Source of the DNA: Flavobacteriaceae bacterium
GTDB lineage: Bacteria > Bacteroidota > Bacteroidia > Flavobacteriales > Flavobacteriaceae
Direction: 5' to 3'
DNA: 64,000 nt
Assembly (NCBI GenBank): GCA_947457255.1
Contig: CANGUZ010000001.1
Location: forward strand, 62,001-126,000
The position numbers were made by a program, and so were the translations under genes. The notes under the pieces are model-generated. The model saw only the letters and a list, made by a program, of their open reading frames with translations, was not told the DNA's origin and did no database searches. Below are positions 40,587 through 49,978 of the stretch, piece by piece. Each line of letters opens with the position of its first letter. The first letter of the stretch is position 1.

Positions 40587-41366
40587 ATGGCGAATACAAA
40601 AGAATTAAACGTTGAAGAAAAGTTAAGAGCATTGTATGATTTACAATTAATTGACACCCGAATTGACGAAATCAGAAATGTGAGAGGGGAACTGCCTTTA
40701 GAAGTAGAAGATTTAGAAGATGAAGTTGCTGGTTTAAGTTCAAGAAACGAGAAACTAAAACAAGATTTAGAAGTTATTGAAGAACAAATAAAAGCCAAAA
40801 AGAATGCTATTGAAGAGCATCAAACTGCTATAAAAAAGTATACTAAACAACAAGATACTGTTCGTAACAATAGAGAATTCAATTCGTTAACAAAAGAAGT
40901 GGAGTTTCAAGAATTGGAGATTCAATTGGCTGAAAAGCAAATCAAAGAAATGAAAGCTTCTATGGAGCATAAAAAGCAAGTCATTTCAGAATCTAAAGAA
41001 AGATTAGAAGCAAAATCAAGTCACTTGAAACATAAAAAAGCGGAGTTAAGCGATATTATGTCAGAAACTCAAAAGGAAGAATCTTTTTTATCTGAAAAAT
41101 CAGCTGAATATGAAGCTCTTATTGAGGAACGATTATTAACTGCTTACAAAAGAATTAGAAGCAGTGTTCGAAACGGTTTAGCAGTAGTTTCTATAGAAAG
41201 AGGCGCTTCTGCAGGATCATTTTTTACTATTCCGCCACAAACTCAAGTAGAAATAGCGGGTAGAAAGAAAATCATTATTGATGAACATTCCGGAAGAATA
41301 TTAGTAGACACTTCGCTTGCAGAAGAGGAAAAAGAAAAAATGGAAAAATTATTTTCTACATTTTAA
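40587..41366 (+). CDS. Coiled-coil 'C4-type zinc ribbon' family protein with a cysteine-free ribbon
   Basis: Coiled coil then SIERGASAGSFFTIPPQTQVEIAGRKKIIIDEHSGRILVD; next to the Nif3-like gene. Confidence 0.88.
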   Translation: MANTKELNVEEKLRALYDLQLIDTRIDEIRNVRGELPLEVEDLEDEVAGLSSRNEKLKQDLEVIEEQIKAKKNAIEEHQTAIKKYTKQQDTVRNNREFNSLTKEVEFQELEIQLAEKQIKEMKASMEHKKQVISESKERLEAKSSHLKHKKAELSDIMSETQKEESFLSEKSAEYEALIEERLLTAYKRIRSSVRNGLAVVSIERGASAGSFFTIPPQTQVEIAGRKKIIIDEHSGRILVDTSLAEEEKEKMEKLFSTF

Positions 41367-41372
41367 AAATAG

Positions 41373-41399
41373 AGTCCCGCAAGTGTGGGACTTTTTTTT
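41373..41399 (+). terminator. Rho-independent terminator
   Basis: GTCCCGC-AAGT-GTGGGAC hairpin followed by T8. Confidence 0.85.
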
Positions 41400-41479
41400 A
41401 TGAAATCGCCACTAAATCAAGTTTTTTTGCAAACAAAAACCACTATGTAAGAGGCGATTCAATATGTGAACACTAACAA

Positions 41480-42340
41480 ATGAAATTAACACATATAAAA
41501 AAATCAAAATACTTCTTATTTGTTAAATCAATCGGTTTTTATCTTAATATTTTAAGTTATATAAATCCGAAAAGAGCTTTTGCAATAGCGTATCAATTAT
41601 TTAGCGAACCTCGAAAAGGTAAGTTAACAAAAGAGCACTTGCCTAAATTTTTACAAAATACAAGTACCGAAATCATAACCTATAAAATTCATCAAATTCA
41701 AGTCTATAAATGGCTAGGTGATGACAATGTAATCTTATTAGTTCATGGTTGGGAAAGCAACTCTTCTCGATGGAAAAAAACAATGCCCTTTTTACATGAA
41801 ACAGGAAGTACTATAATTGCAATTGATGCTCCTGCTCATGGACTCAGTAGTGGAAGAGAATTTAATGTTCCTAAATATGCTGAATTTATTCATGCTACAA
41901 TCCAAAAATACCATCCAAAAACTATAATCGCTCACTCTATTGGAGGAGCAGCAAGTGCTTTTTATTTACACAAATATCCCAATTCAAACTTAGAAAAAAT
42001 AGTTTTACTGGGAAGCCCTTCAGAAATGAAAATTATAATTGATAATTATATCAAATTATTGAGTCTGAATTCCAAAATTAGCCAGTATTTAAAAAAGCAA
42101 TCTGAAGATCGATTTAATGTAAAAATCGATACGTTTTCGGTTCATCTATTTTCAAAAAACTTTTCTCAAAAAGTATATATTGCTCACGATAGTCATGATA
42201 AAATTGTAAATGTAAATGAAGGAATAAAAATTTCAAAAACATGGACAAACGCAATATATCACGAAACGCAAGGCTTAGGACATAGTCTACATAACGAAAA
42301 ACTCTACACTCAAATTACTGCTTTTCTATTAGAAGCATAA
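41480..42340 (+). CDS. Alpha/beta hydrolase
   Basis: LLVHGWESNSSRW, IDAPAHGLSSG, IAHSIGGAAS, TQGLGHS. Confidence 0.9.
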   Translation: MKLTHIKKSKYFLFVKSIGFYLNILSYINPKRAFAIAYQLFSEPRKGKLTKEHLPKFLQNTSTEIITYKIHQIQVYKWLGDDNVILLVHGWESNSSRWKKTMPFLHETGSTIIAIDAPAHGLSSGREFNVPKYAEFIHATIQKYHPKTIIAHSIGGAASAFYLHKYPNSNLEKIVLLGSPSEMKIIIDNYIKLLSLNSKISQYLKKQSEDRFNVKIDTFSVHLFSKNFSQKVYIAHDSHDKIVNVNEGIKISKTWTNAIYHETQGLGHSLHNEKLYTQITAFLLEA

Positions 42341-42360
42341 TTATAAGGCATTTTTATAAT

Positions 42361-42430
42361 TGCTTCTTCCTGCTGTCCGTTACAATCTGTACTTGTTTTA
42401 CAAACAAGTACAGGATTTCCGCTTCCATCA
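42361..42430. repeat. REP-like palindromic element
   Basis: CTGTACTTGTTT-TAC-AAACAAGTACAG (42387-42413), perfect 12-bp stem flanked by CCTGCTGTCCGTTACAAT and GATTTCCGCTTCCATCAGGG. Confidence 0.7.
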
Positions 42431-42516
42431 GGGCTATAAACCAGTTATAGGAATTTCTACCATTTTTAAAATAACAAATTTATGTACGAACTTTACAAAC
42501 AGACGACCTAAATACT

Positions 42517-42524
42517 TATTTTTG
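42517..42524 (+). promoter_or_regulatory. Bacteroidetes -7 element TATTTTTG upstream of rluF
   Basis: TAnnTTTG match 5 nt before the ATG. Confidence 0.4.
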
Positions 42525-42528
42525 CGTT

Positions 42529-43341
42529 ATGGAAGAAAATCTTAAACGCCTCAATAAATTTATAGGAGAAACAGGCTATTGCTCTCGACGTGAAGCCGAT
42601 AAAATTATCGAAGAAGGTCGCGTTACTATAAATGGCGTAGTGCCAGAATTAGGAACTAAAGTTTCGCCAAATGATGAAGTGCGCATAGATGGAAAACTCA
42701 TTCGAGAAAAAACCGAAAAGCTAGTCTATCTCGCTTTCAACAAACCCGTAGGAATAGAATGCACCACAAACTTAGATGTTCGTAATAATATAGTCGATTA
42801 CATCAATTATCCAACCCGTATTTTCCCAATTGGCCGATTAGACAAAGCCAGTGAAGGTTTGATTTTTATGACCAATGATGGTGATATTGTCAATAAAATT
42901 CTTCGTGCCAGAAACAACCACGAAAAAGAATATACCGTAACGGTCAACAAACTGATAACTGATCGTTTTATTGAGAAAATGAGTAATGGCATTCCTATTT
43001 TAGATACGGTTACCCGAAAATGCAAAGTAGAAAAAATCAGTTCAAGCACTTTTAAAATCATCTTGACGCAAGGTTTAAACCGTCAAATTCGTAGAATGTG
43101 TGAATATTTGGGTTATGAAGTTACAGCATTGAAACGCATTCGAATTATCAATATATCCTTGGATATTCCTTTGGGTCGCTATCGTGATTTGACAGATGCT
43201 GAAATTAAAGAACTGAACCAACTTATCGAACCTTCAAGTAAAACCCAAGAAGCAAGTTTACCAAAAGCGGAACCCATAAAACGTAGAACAGAATTTATTA
43301 AAAGAGATGATCCGAGGTTTAAGAAAAAGGGAGATTATTAG
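42529..43341 (+). CDS. rluF: 23S rRNA pseudouridine(2604) synthase
   Basis: S4 domain LNKFIGETGYCSRREADKIIEEGRVTING; FPIGRLDKASEGLIFMTNDGD; GLNRQIRRMCEYLGY. Confidence 0.93.
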   Translation: MEENLKRLNKFIGETGYCSRREADKIIEEGRVTINGVVPELGTKVSPNDEVRIDGKLIREKTEKLVYLAFNKPVGIECTTNLDVRNNIVDYINYPTRIFPIGRLDKASEGLIFMTNDGDIVNKILRARNNHEKEYTVTVNKLITDRFIEKMSNGIPILDTVTRKCKVEKISSSTFKIILTQGLNRQIRRMCEYLGYEVTALKRIRIINISLDIPLGRYRDLTDAEIKELNQLIEPSSKTQEASLPKAEPIKRRTEFIKRDDPRFKKKGDY

Positions 43342-43348
43342 TAAAAAT

Positions 43349-43390
43349 GACTAGCCCTAAATAATCGACACAGATTATTTAGGACTAGTC
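43349..43390. terminator. Bidirectional terminator hairpin between rluF and the convergent lipoprotein gene
   Basis: GACTAGCCCTAAATAATC-GACACA-GATTATTTAGGACTAGTC, 18-bp stem with one mismatch. Confidence 0.75.
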
Positions 43391-43405
43391 AAATTCGTAT
43401 TTAGA

Positions 43406-44119
43406 TTAATCCTCGTCATCTAAATAGGTCTCTTTTTCGATTAAGTCTTTTAGTTTATCGCCAATACTGGAATTTCCATCATCATCACCGGTTGTAATTT
43501 CGATTGTACCATCGTCATCATTATCAACAAGTAAACCATTATTTGCTAAAGAATTCAATTCTGCCATCAATGCATCTAGTTGAATTTTGATGTAGAGAGC
43601 AACTCTATTATCATTAATTAAAAAATCTTTGGAAGGATCTTTAAAATCTAATTCCAGTTCAATATCCTTATCACTCCAGAGTACGAAAGGTTTATTATTA
43701 ATTGTTCCTTTAATTATAAAAGTTTTGCCCAATAAATCTCCCGTGATAAGGCTTTTAGTAAATTTATACTTGATTTCTTCATACTTAGCATTTGGTACTT
43801 CAATAGAAGTAATAAATTGACTTTGTGGCTTGTTTGGCTCTAGTAAATCTAGTAAAAAAGGACCATCGAGTTTAACATCTTCAAATACAGGGTCTGAAGA
43901 ATACCTATCATCATCTTCATCAATTTCTAATTCAATATTTCCTAAATTAATCTTGAAATCATTAATTACTACCGTAGATGAGGTTCTTCCAGTTGAAGAA
44001 GTTTTACCTGTTTTGGATACTACAGCAGCTTTTATTGATACGCTGCCACTTGTAGAAGTATCCTCTGAACACGAACTGATTGCAAAGGCAATCAAAGCTA
44101 AAATTGAAATTTTTTTCAT
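43406..44119 (-). CDS. Putative lipoprotein, acidic with Asp-rich C-terminus (DUF4382-like)
   Basis: Lipobox AFAISSCSED; VVINDFKINLGNIELEIDEDDD; DNDDDGTIEITTGDDDGN. Confidence 0.7.
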   Translation of the reverse strand: MKKISILALIAFAISSCSEDTSTSGSVSIKAAVVSKTGKTSSTGRTSSTVVINDFKINLGNIELEIDEDDDRYSSDPVFEDVKLDGPFLLDLLEPNKPQSQFITSIEVPNAKYEEIKYKFTKSLITGDLLGKTFIIKGTINNKPFVLWSDKDIELELDFKDPSKDFLINDNRVALYIKIQLDALMAELNSLANNGLLVDNDDDGTIEITTGDDDGNSSIGDKLKDLIEKETYLDDED

Positions 44120-44263
44120 AATGTTTAATTTTAAAAAGGGTTAAGTAAATTGTAATTTTTTTATTCAACGAATACCTAGAATTGCGACTAATAATGTTTT
44201 AAAACTAATAATGAGTTTAAATTAAATTTGAATAATTTCATTCTCATTTTCTAAATATTGAGA

Positions 44264-44335
44264 CAAAATTACACTTAAGAATGTAACGAAATCAGATAAA
44301 TTAGAATTCGATATTTTCATCGAGAATTCGATTTC
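44264..44335 (-). promoter_or_regulatory. Promoter A: -7 TAATTTTG plus upstream direct-repeat operator
   Basis: Minus strand: GAAATCGAATTCTCGATGAAAATATCGAATTCTAATTTATCT then TAATTTTG (44264-44271); GAATTCGAT at 44304 and 44324 on plus. Confidence 0.7.
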
Positions 44336-44869
44336 TATATAAATCAAAACTTATCAAATTATATATTTAAAATTTAAAATAATCTTTTAATTCAATATTA
44401 ATGAAGTGAATATGAAACAATACAAAAAGCATGATTTAGGTACTTACATTCGTTGTTTTTGCATTAAAGTCATTCTTTTTAGAAAATCAACTATGAATCT
44501 AAAAAAAAAGCGAATGTCTATTGCTAAAACCATTTTGTGAGAAGTAAGTTAAAAATAGATATCTACTACATACTTTAAAAATATTTGTAAAGTAATATCA
44601 GGATTCAATGAGTTTAATTACATAAAAGATAGCATTAAAAGCTTATCAATAAAGAACTTTTATGTTGTGATTATCCTTAAAAATGTTTAATATTGTTTTG
44701 AATTATTTTTCAAACAAATTTGTTTATTATACTCTTTATCTGCAGGATAAGATTTAGCATAAATGCTTTACCTGTTAAACTTTCAAATTCATCGACCTAC
44801 TTTGCCTGAATAATTTTAAATCAAATATGCCAAATTGAAGAACAATTAACGAAACTATTCTTATCGCAA

Positions 44870-47062
44870 ATGCCACAAAATAATAAAACCATCATCGATT
44901 TGTTGGATAAATCCTACTTGAGCAGGGTTTGCAATCTGGAACTAAGTATAAAACTAGCTAAGCAAGCATTACATTTGTGTGATAACCCAAATTTCGAACA
45001 CCTAAAAGCTAAAGCTTTAAGTCAACTTTCGCTATACTATATGATTGTTGGTAATTACGAGGAATCATATAACCTATCTCAAAAAAGTATGCATTTATTT
45101 GAGAAAAGTAAAAATGAAATTGGTATTGCAGAGGTTAAATATAACTTGGCTGGATTTTATTATAAAACTAATAATTATCAATTAGGAGTCGTCAATTTGA
45201 TTGATGCTTTGATTATTTTTAAAAAAAACAACAATTATCATTACATTTCAAAATGTGAAAAAGCCTTAGGTACTGTTTATGAATTTATTGATGATGAACA
45301 AAATGCAATTCAGTCATACAAAAACGCCATCAAAGCCGCCAAAAAAATAGGTGATACCAATCTTGAAACTAATGCTTACAATAATTTATCAGGTATTTAT
45401 ATTAAAAATAACAAAATTGATATCGCCAATGAAATTATTGAAAAATCGATTGCTATTAAATACAAGAACAATGATTTACGTGGACTTGCTTTTGCAATTT
45501 ATGGTAAAGGAAAAATAAATTTTTATAAAAAAAAATTCGAGTTAGCTATTGAGAATTTCAAGCAATCTATTGTAATTCACGAACAGATGGGTGAAAAACT
45601 TGGACTAGCTATGGCAAACTATAAATTAGCCAAACTATATTTTGAGACGAAGGATGTGCAAACTTCAAAAAAATATTTAGAAAAGTCGCTAAGAATATGT
45701 AACACTTACAATATTTCAATAATTAAAATTAAAGTTCATCATTTATTTTATGGTATTTATAAGCTAGAAAAAAATAATAGAAAATCATTATACCATCTGG
45801 AGCTTTTCCTTAAAGAAAAAGAAACTGTTTTTAAAGCTAAAGATCTTAAAGTTATAGAAAATTATGATTTATTGCTTCGAATGCAAACCTTAAAGAAGGA
45901 AACAGAACTGCAACAAGAAAACACAAAATTAATAGTAAAAAAAAATAAAGCTGAAGAATCATTAAGAGTTAGAAAAGAGTTTCTCTCAACTATGAGTCAC
46001 GAGATAAGGACGCCACTAAACGCCATAATTACAATTGCAGCAATTCTCGGCGAAAACTCTAACACTGAAAATGAAACTTTATTACATTCGCTTAAATTTT
46101 CAAGCAATCATTTATTAAAGATTGTTAACGATATTTTAGATTTTACCAAACTAGATTCAGGTAAAATGGATTTAGATCCTATATCTACAAACTTTAAAAA
46201 ATTTATTGAGCATTTATGGATTACCTATACACATGCCGCTAATAAGGAAAATTTAAATTTTGAATTAAATATCGATTCTGAAATAAATGACACTTATTAT
46301 ATAGACCAAACAAAGATTACTCAAATTCTTTGCAACCTCATCAGCAATGCTGTTAAATTTACTGAACAAGGAAATATAAAGCTAGAAATTAATGTCTTAA
46401 AAAAACAGGAAGAAACCGATTCAGTTTTATTTAAGGTTATAGATACAGGAATTGGTATTGAAAAGGAAAATATTGAAGCCATTTTTGACACTTTTTCACA
46501 ATTAAAAAAAGGAATTACTCGTAAAAAAGATGGAACAGGTTTGGGATTAACAATTTCAAAACAACTGATAGAACTTCACCAAAGTGCTATAAAAGTAACT
46601 AGTGTTTTCGGTAAAGGATCTACCTTTTCATTTGAACTGCAATTAAAAAAAGGTATCAGTCAGAATATAAATAGTGAAGTAAATCTGAAAAAAGATTTAG
46701 CGGGAACTTCTGTTTTATTAGTTGAAGATAATGCCATAAATGCAATGGTAGCTAAAAAACTCTTGTCACAATGGGGCTTTATAGTAGACCTTGCGATCAA
46801 TGGATTAATTGCTACCGAAAAATCGAAAACAACAAAATACGACTACATATTAATGGATATTCACATGCCTGTTTTAGATGGTTATCAGGCTGCAAAAAAT
46901 ATAAGAACCCTTCAAAATTTAAACAAAGAAACTCCAATCTTTGGACTTACAGCTGATATATCAGCGCAAGATAACACTGATTATAATTTTTACTTTAATG
47001 ACTTTTTATTGAAGCCATTAGAAATTGAAAAAATGAAAGCTGCACTTACCTCAAATTGCTAA
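44870..47062 (+). CDS. TPR-containing hybrid histidine kinase/response regulator, apparently soluble
   Basis: TPR repeats; HisKA STMSHEIRTPLNAI; HATPase GTGLGLTISKQL; receiver LVEDNAINAMVAKKLL, LMDIHMPVLDGY; no signal peptide or TM evident. Confidence 0.92.
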   Translation: MPQNNKTIIDLLDKSYLSRVCNLELSIKLAKQALHLCDNPNFEHLKAKALSQLSLYYMIVGNYEESYNLSQKSMHLFEKSKNEIGIAEVKYNLAGFYYKTNNYQLGVVNLIDALIIFKKNNNYHYISKCEKALGTVYEFIDDEQNAIQSYKNAIKAAKKIGDTNLETNAYNNLSGIYIKNNKIDIANEIIEKSIAIKYKNNDLRGLAFAIYGKGKINFYKKKFELAIENFKQSIVIHEQMGEKLGLAMANYKLAKLYFETKDVQTSKKYLEKSLRICNTYNISIIKIKVHHLFYGIYKLEKNNRKSLYHLELFLKEKETVFKAKDLKVIENYDLLLRMQTLKKETELQQENTKLIVKKNKAEESLRVRKEFLSTMSHEIRTPLNAIITIAAILGENSNTENETLLHSLKFSSNHLLKIVNDILDFTKLDSGKMDLDPISTNFKKFIEHLWITYTHAANKENLNFELNIDSEINDTYYIDQTKITQILCNLISNAVKFTEQGNIKLEINVLKKQEETDSVLFKVIDTGIGIEKENIEAIFDTFSQLKKGITRKKDGTGLGLTISKQLIELHQSAIKVTSVFGKGSTFSFELQLKKGISQNINSEVNLKKDLAGTSVLLVEDNAINAMVAKKLLSQWGFIVDLAINGLIATEKSKTTKYDYILMDIHMPVLDGYQAAKNIRTLQNLNKETPIFGLTADISAQDNTDYNFYFNDFLLKPLEIEKMKAALTSNC

Positions 47063-47070
47063 ATATAGAG

Positions 47071-47110
47071 AAGCTACTAACTCGTTTAAATAAAACGTGT
47101 TAGTAGCTTT
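47071..47110. terminator. Bidirectional terminator hairpin between convergent genes
   Basis: AAGCTACTAACTCGTTT / AAACGTGTTAGTAGCTT, 17-bp stem with one mismatch. Confidence 0.8.
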
Positions 47111-47127
47111 TATGTATTAAAAAAAAA

Positions 47128-49140
47128 TTATTTTTTAAATACTTTTTCAATTTTATGTCCTTTGTCAGAAGTTATTTTTAAAAAATAAACTCCCGAAGAC
47201 CTGCTTGTTAAATCGATACTTGATAACGAACCATTTAAGACATTAGTTTGCAATAATCGACCGTATATGTCATATAATTGTATCGTTTGTAAAACATTAT
47301 TTGATACGACATTAATGATTGACGTAGTAGGATTTGGTGACACATTTATTGACTGATCAAAATCGCTGATTAAAAGACTTAGGTTTTGAAAGGTCGTATT
47401 TGCAATTTCTGTTTGCGAAACTATTGGGGCAGTTTGCACGGCATCATAGTCAAAAAATATCTCAGCTTCAGTATTTACTGTCGAACCATTTGTTAAATTA
47501 TTATTAGTTTTAATTTTAAGTAAAATTCCACCTTGTCCGCCAGGACCACCAACATTAGCTCTGCGCATATTTAATCTTACTTTTTGATTTTGAGCGCTTA
47601 CCAACAGTTCGCTAGAAGAATTAAGAATTTGGATGGAATTTATGTCGTATTGTGTAGCATCAAAATTAGTGTTGACCACGACGTTTTTTGCAATTTGAGT
47701 TCCAGTATTCTCGAAATTTATAGCATAATGAAGAAATTTCCCTATTTCAGATGATGATGCTGAACTGCCTTGAATACATTCTATTCGATTAGGGTTAGTG
47801 GCTTGAACATTTTGTCTGTATAGAAAAAAATTATCTGATTGAGTACTAAGTTCTTCTCCATTCGGGGTAATACTTAAGGAGTAATCCAGAACATCTCCAT
47901 TTTTTACAGCACTATTTACATTTAAAACTACTTGAAAACTTCTAGTTTCAAATGTCCGTAAATTAGTATAAGCTAAAGATAATACTCCAGTCCCAGAATT
48001 TACCAAAGGGATGGTTGACGAAACAAAATCTAGAACATTTTCATTAAAACCAAAAGTAACTTCTCCAGTATGTGTTTGATTTCCTTTGTTCTTAAAAACA
48101 ATTTCATAACTAGCATTCGAACCTGAAATTACTTCTGATGTTGGCCTAACCATAACTTCTACGTCAGTATGAATTCCGACAGGAGCCAAAATGAAATTTT
48201 GATTGAATACATTATTACTACTATCGGGAAAGTTTCCTGCAACGTTAGTAATAGTAAACCAAGTTGAGTTTTCAATACTTGGTACTACATCAAAATCACC
48301 AGTTTCTGTAGTGGTAAAAGTATAATTTGCATCTTGTTCGGTAACAGTTTGCACTATTTCGCTATCATCATTTCCCAAAGTACTTTTTAGTTTTACATAA
48401 GCCCAAGGCAGATCACTTGAATCTAAACCATTACCCTCAGCGTCAAAATACAATTTTCCCTTAATTGTATTAAAATTACCTCCAAGAACACTGGTGCAAT
48501 AAGAATTTACAATGCAACCATTAGTTACTTGAGCTTGTAAATTGAGGATTTGAATTTCGTCAGCACAAATATAGTTGATGTTTTGATTCAATGTACCACT
48601 AAAATCTATTGTTTCATCAGTTCCATTTTTTGCAAAAATTTGTAAAATAGGGTTGTTAGCCACTTTCAAATCTTCAAGCTTAATTAAAGTCGATACATCT
48701 ACTTTTTGAAGGAGATTATTATTACAATCAATTTCTATCATAGAGATACAACCTGAAACATTTAATTCATTTATTTGATTATTATTCAAAAAAATATATT
48801 CTAACAATGGCATATTTGAAAGGTTTACACTTCCTAAAATAGCACTACTTTGAGCATCTAACTTGGTTAAATTTACAAAAAAAAGAATTCCTTCAAGGCT
48901 ATTAATGGCACTTTCATTAGGTAAGAATAATTCATAAACTAAAGCTGCTTCCTGAACGGTAATTTGACTGTCATTATCTGCATCTATTTTAAGATTGTTT
49001 CCTCCAAGAGATTTTGCAATATTATTAGTCACATCAGATTCTAACAATTTTAACTTAAAATCGTTATCTGCAAAAGAGATTACTTGGGCTTGGGCAATTC
49101 CTACAATCAGGAAAAGCGTTAGGTATATTAAATTTTTCAT
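47128..49140 (-). CDS. T9SS type A sorting domain protein with leucine-rich-like and conserved DUF11/DUF7619-like repeat domains
   Basis: Signal peptide; LEYIFLNNNQINELNVSGC repeats; C-terminal NVSPNPTTSIINVVS...YDIYGRLLQT...GVYFLKITSDKGHKIEKVFKK. Confidence 0.9.
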   Translation of the reverse strand: MKNLIYLTLFLIVGIAQAQVISFADNDFKLKLLESDVTNNIAKSLGGNNLKIDADNDSQITVQEAALVYELFLPNESAINSLEGILFFVNLTKLDAQSSAILGSVNLSNMPLLEYIFLNNNQINELNVSGCISMIEIDCNNNLLQKVDVSTLIKLEDLKVANNPILQIFAKNGTDETIDFSGTLNQNINYICADEIQILNLQAQVTNGCIVNSYCTSVLGGNFNTIKGKLYFDAEGNGLDSSDLPWAYVKLKSTLGNDDSEIVQTVTEQDANYTFTTTETGDFDVVPSIENSTWFTITNVAGNFPDSSNNVFNQNFILAPVGIHTDVEVMVRPTSEVISGSNASYEIVFKNKGNQTHTGEVTFGFNENVLDFVSSTIPLVNSGTGVLSLAYTNLRTFETRSFQVVLNVNSAVKNGDVLDYSLSITPNGEELSTQSDNFFLYRQNVQATNPNRIECIQGSSASSSEIGKFLHYAINFENTGTQIAKNVVVNTNFDATQYDINSIQILNSSSELLVSAQNQKVRLNMRRANVGGPGGQGGILLKIKTNNNLTNGSTVNTEAEIFFDYDAVQTAPIVSQTEIANTTFQNLSLLISDFDQSINVSPNPTTSIINVVSNNVLQTIQLYDIYGRLLQTNVLNGSLSSIDLTSRSSGVYFLKITSDKGHKIEKVFKK

Positions 49141-49189
49141 TTCTTGTTGTCATTTAATTTATTAGTGTAAAAGGGAAGTCTCTTATTTA

Positions 49190-49957
49190 TTAATTTAATC
49201 TTTTTAATAATATATCGTTCAGCATTACTCTTTTTCGTTGCGCTATTGGAAGATAACTGTCATCTGACATAAGTATTAGTCCATTTTCTTTTTTCTCAAA
49301 TGATTTAACATAGGATAAATTGATAAGGTGTGATTGATGAATTCTGACAAAATCGTGATCCGTTAATAGTTCTTCGTATTCTTTAAGAGTTTTAGATATT
49401 AAAATAGGTTTTCTGTTTTTGATAATAAAGTTGGTATAATTGTCATTACTCTCGCAACGGATAATATCGCAAATATCAATTAGATGAATTCCATCAGAAT
49501 TAGACAATGCAATACGTTTAAAATCGTCAGTTTCTTTTCTAATATTTTCTAACAGTAAGTCAATATGAGAATAATCGCTATCTTTTTCTAAAACAGTTCT
49601 TATTTTTTCAATTACATTTTCTAATTCACTCGGAATTACGGGTTTCAATAAAAAGTCTAAGGCACTAAATCGAAATGCCTTTATAGCATAATGCTCATAA
49701 GCAGTTATAAATACAATGTTTGAGGTTACTTTACCATTCATTTCTGAAAGTTTTTCAAGAATATCAAATCCTGTTCCATCGTTCATTTGTATATCTAAGA
49801 ATACAACTTGAGGTTTAATTTTGTTAATTATTTTAACTCCACTTTCAACACTATCTGCCTCTCCTCGGATAGAAATATCCGGAGCATAAATAGACAAAAG
49901 TCCTTTCATTCCCTCTCGCAAATTCACATCATCATCTACTAATACTGCTGTAATCAT
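49190..49957 (-). CDS. LytTR family response regulator
   Basis: Receiver AVLVDDDVNLREG, VVFLDIQMNDGTGFDIL; C-terminal LytTR (DIIRCESNDNYTNFII...FVRIHQSHLINLSYV). Confidence 0.94.
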   Translation of the reverse strand: MITAVLVDDDVNLREGMKGLLSIYAPDISIRGEADSVESGVKIINKIKPQVVFLDIQMNDGTGFDILEKLSEMNGKVTSNIVFITAYEHYAIKAFRFSALDFLLKPVIPSELENVIEKIRTVLEKDSDYSHIDLLLENIRKETDDFKRIALSNSDGIHLIDICDIIRCESNDNYTNFIIKNRKPILISKTLKEYEELLTDHDFVRIHQSHLINLSYVKSFEKKENGLILMSDDSYLPIAQRKRVMLNDILLKRLN

Positions 49958-49978
49958 CTCAATTTTTAGTTTAAATTA

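Noticed and set aside
42360-42545. 61-aa ORF upstream of rluF
   Set aside because: It covers the REP-like hairpin and runs into rluF; no protein-like sequence.
43629-44144. Plus-strand ORFs 43629-43820 and 43830-44144
   Set aside because: Antisense to the lipoprotein gene; Ser/Leu-rich content is the complement of its acidic codons.
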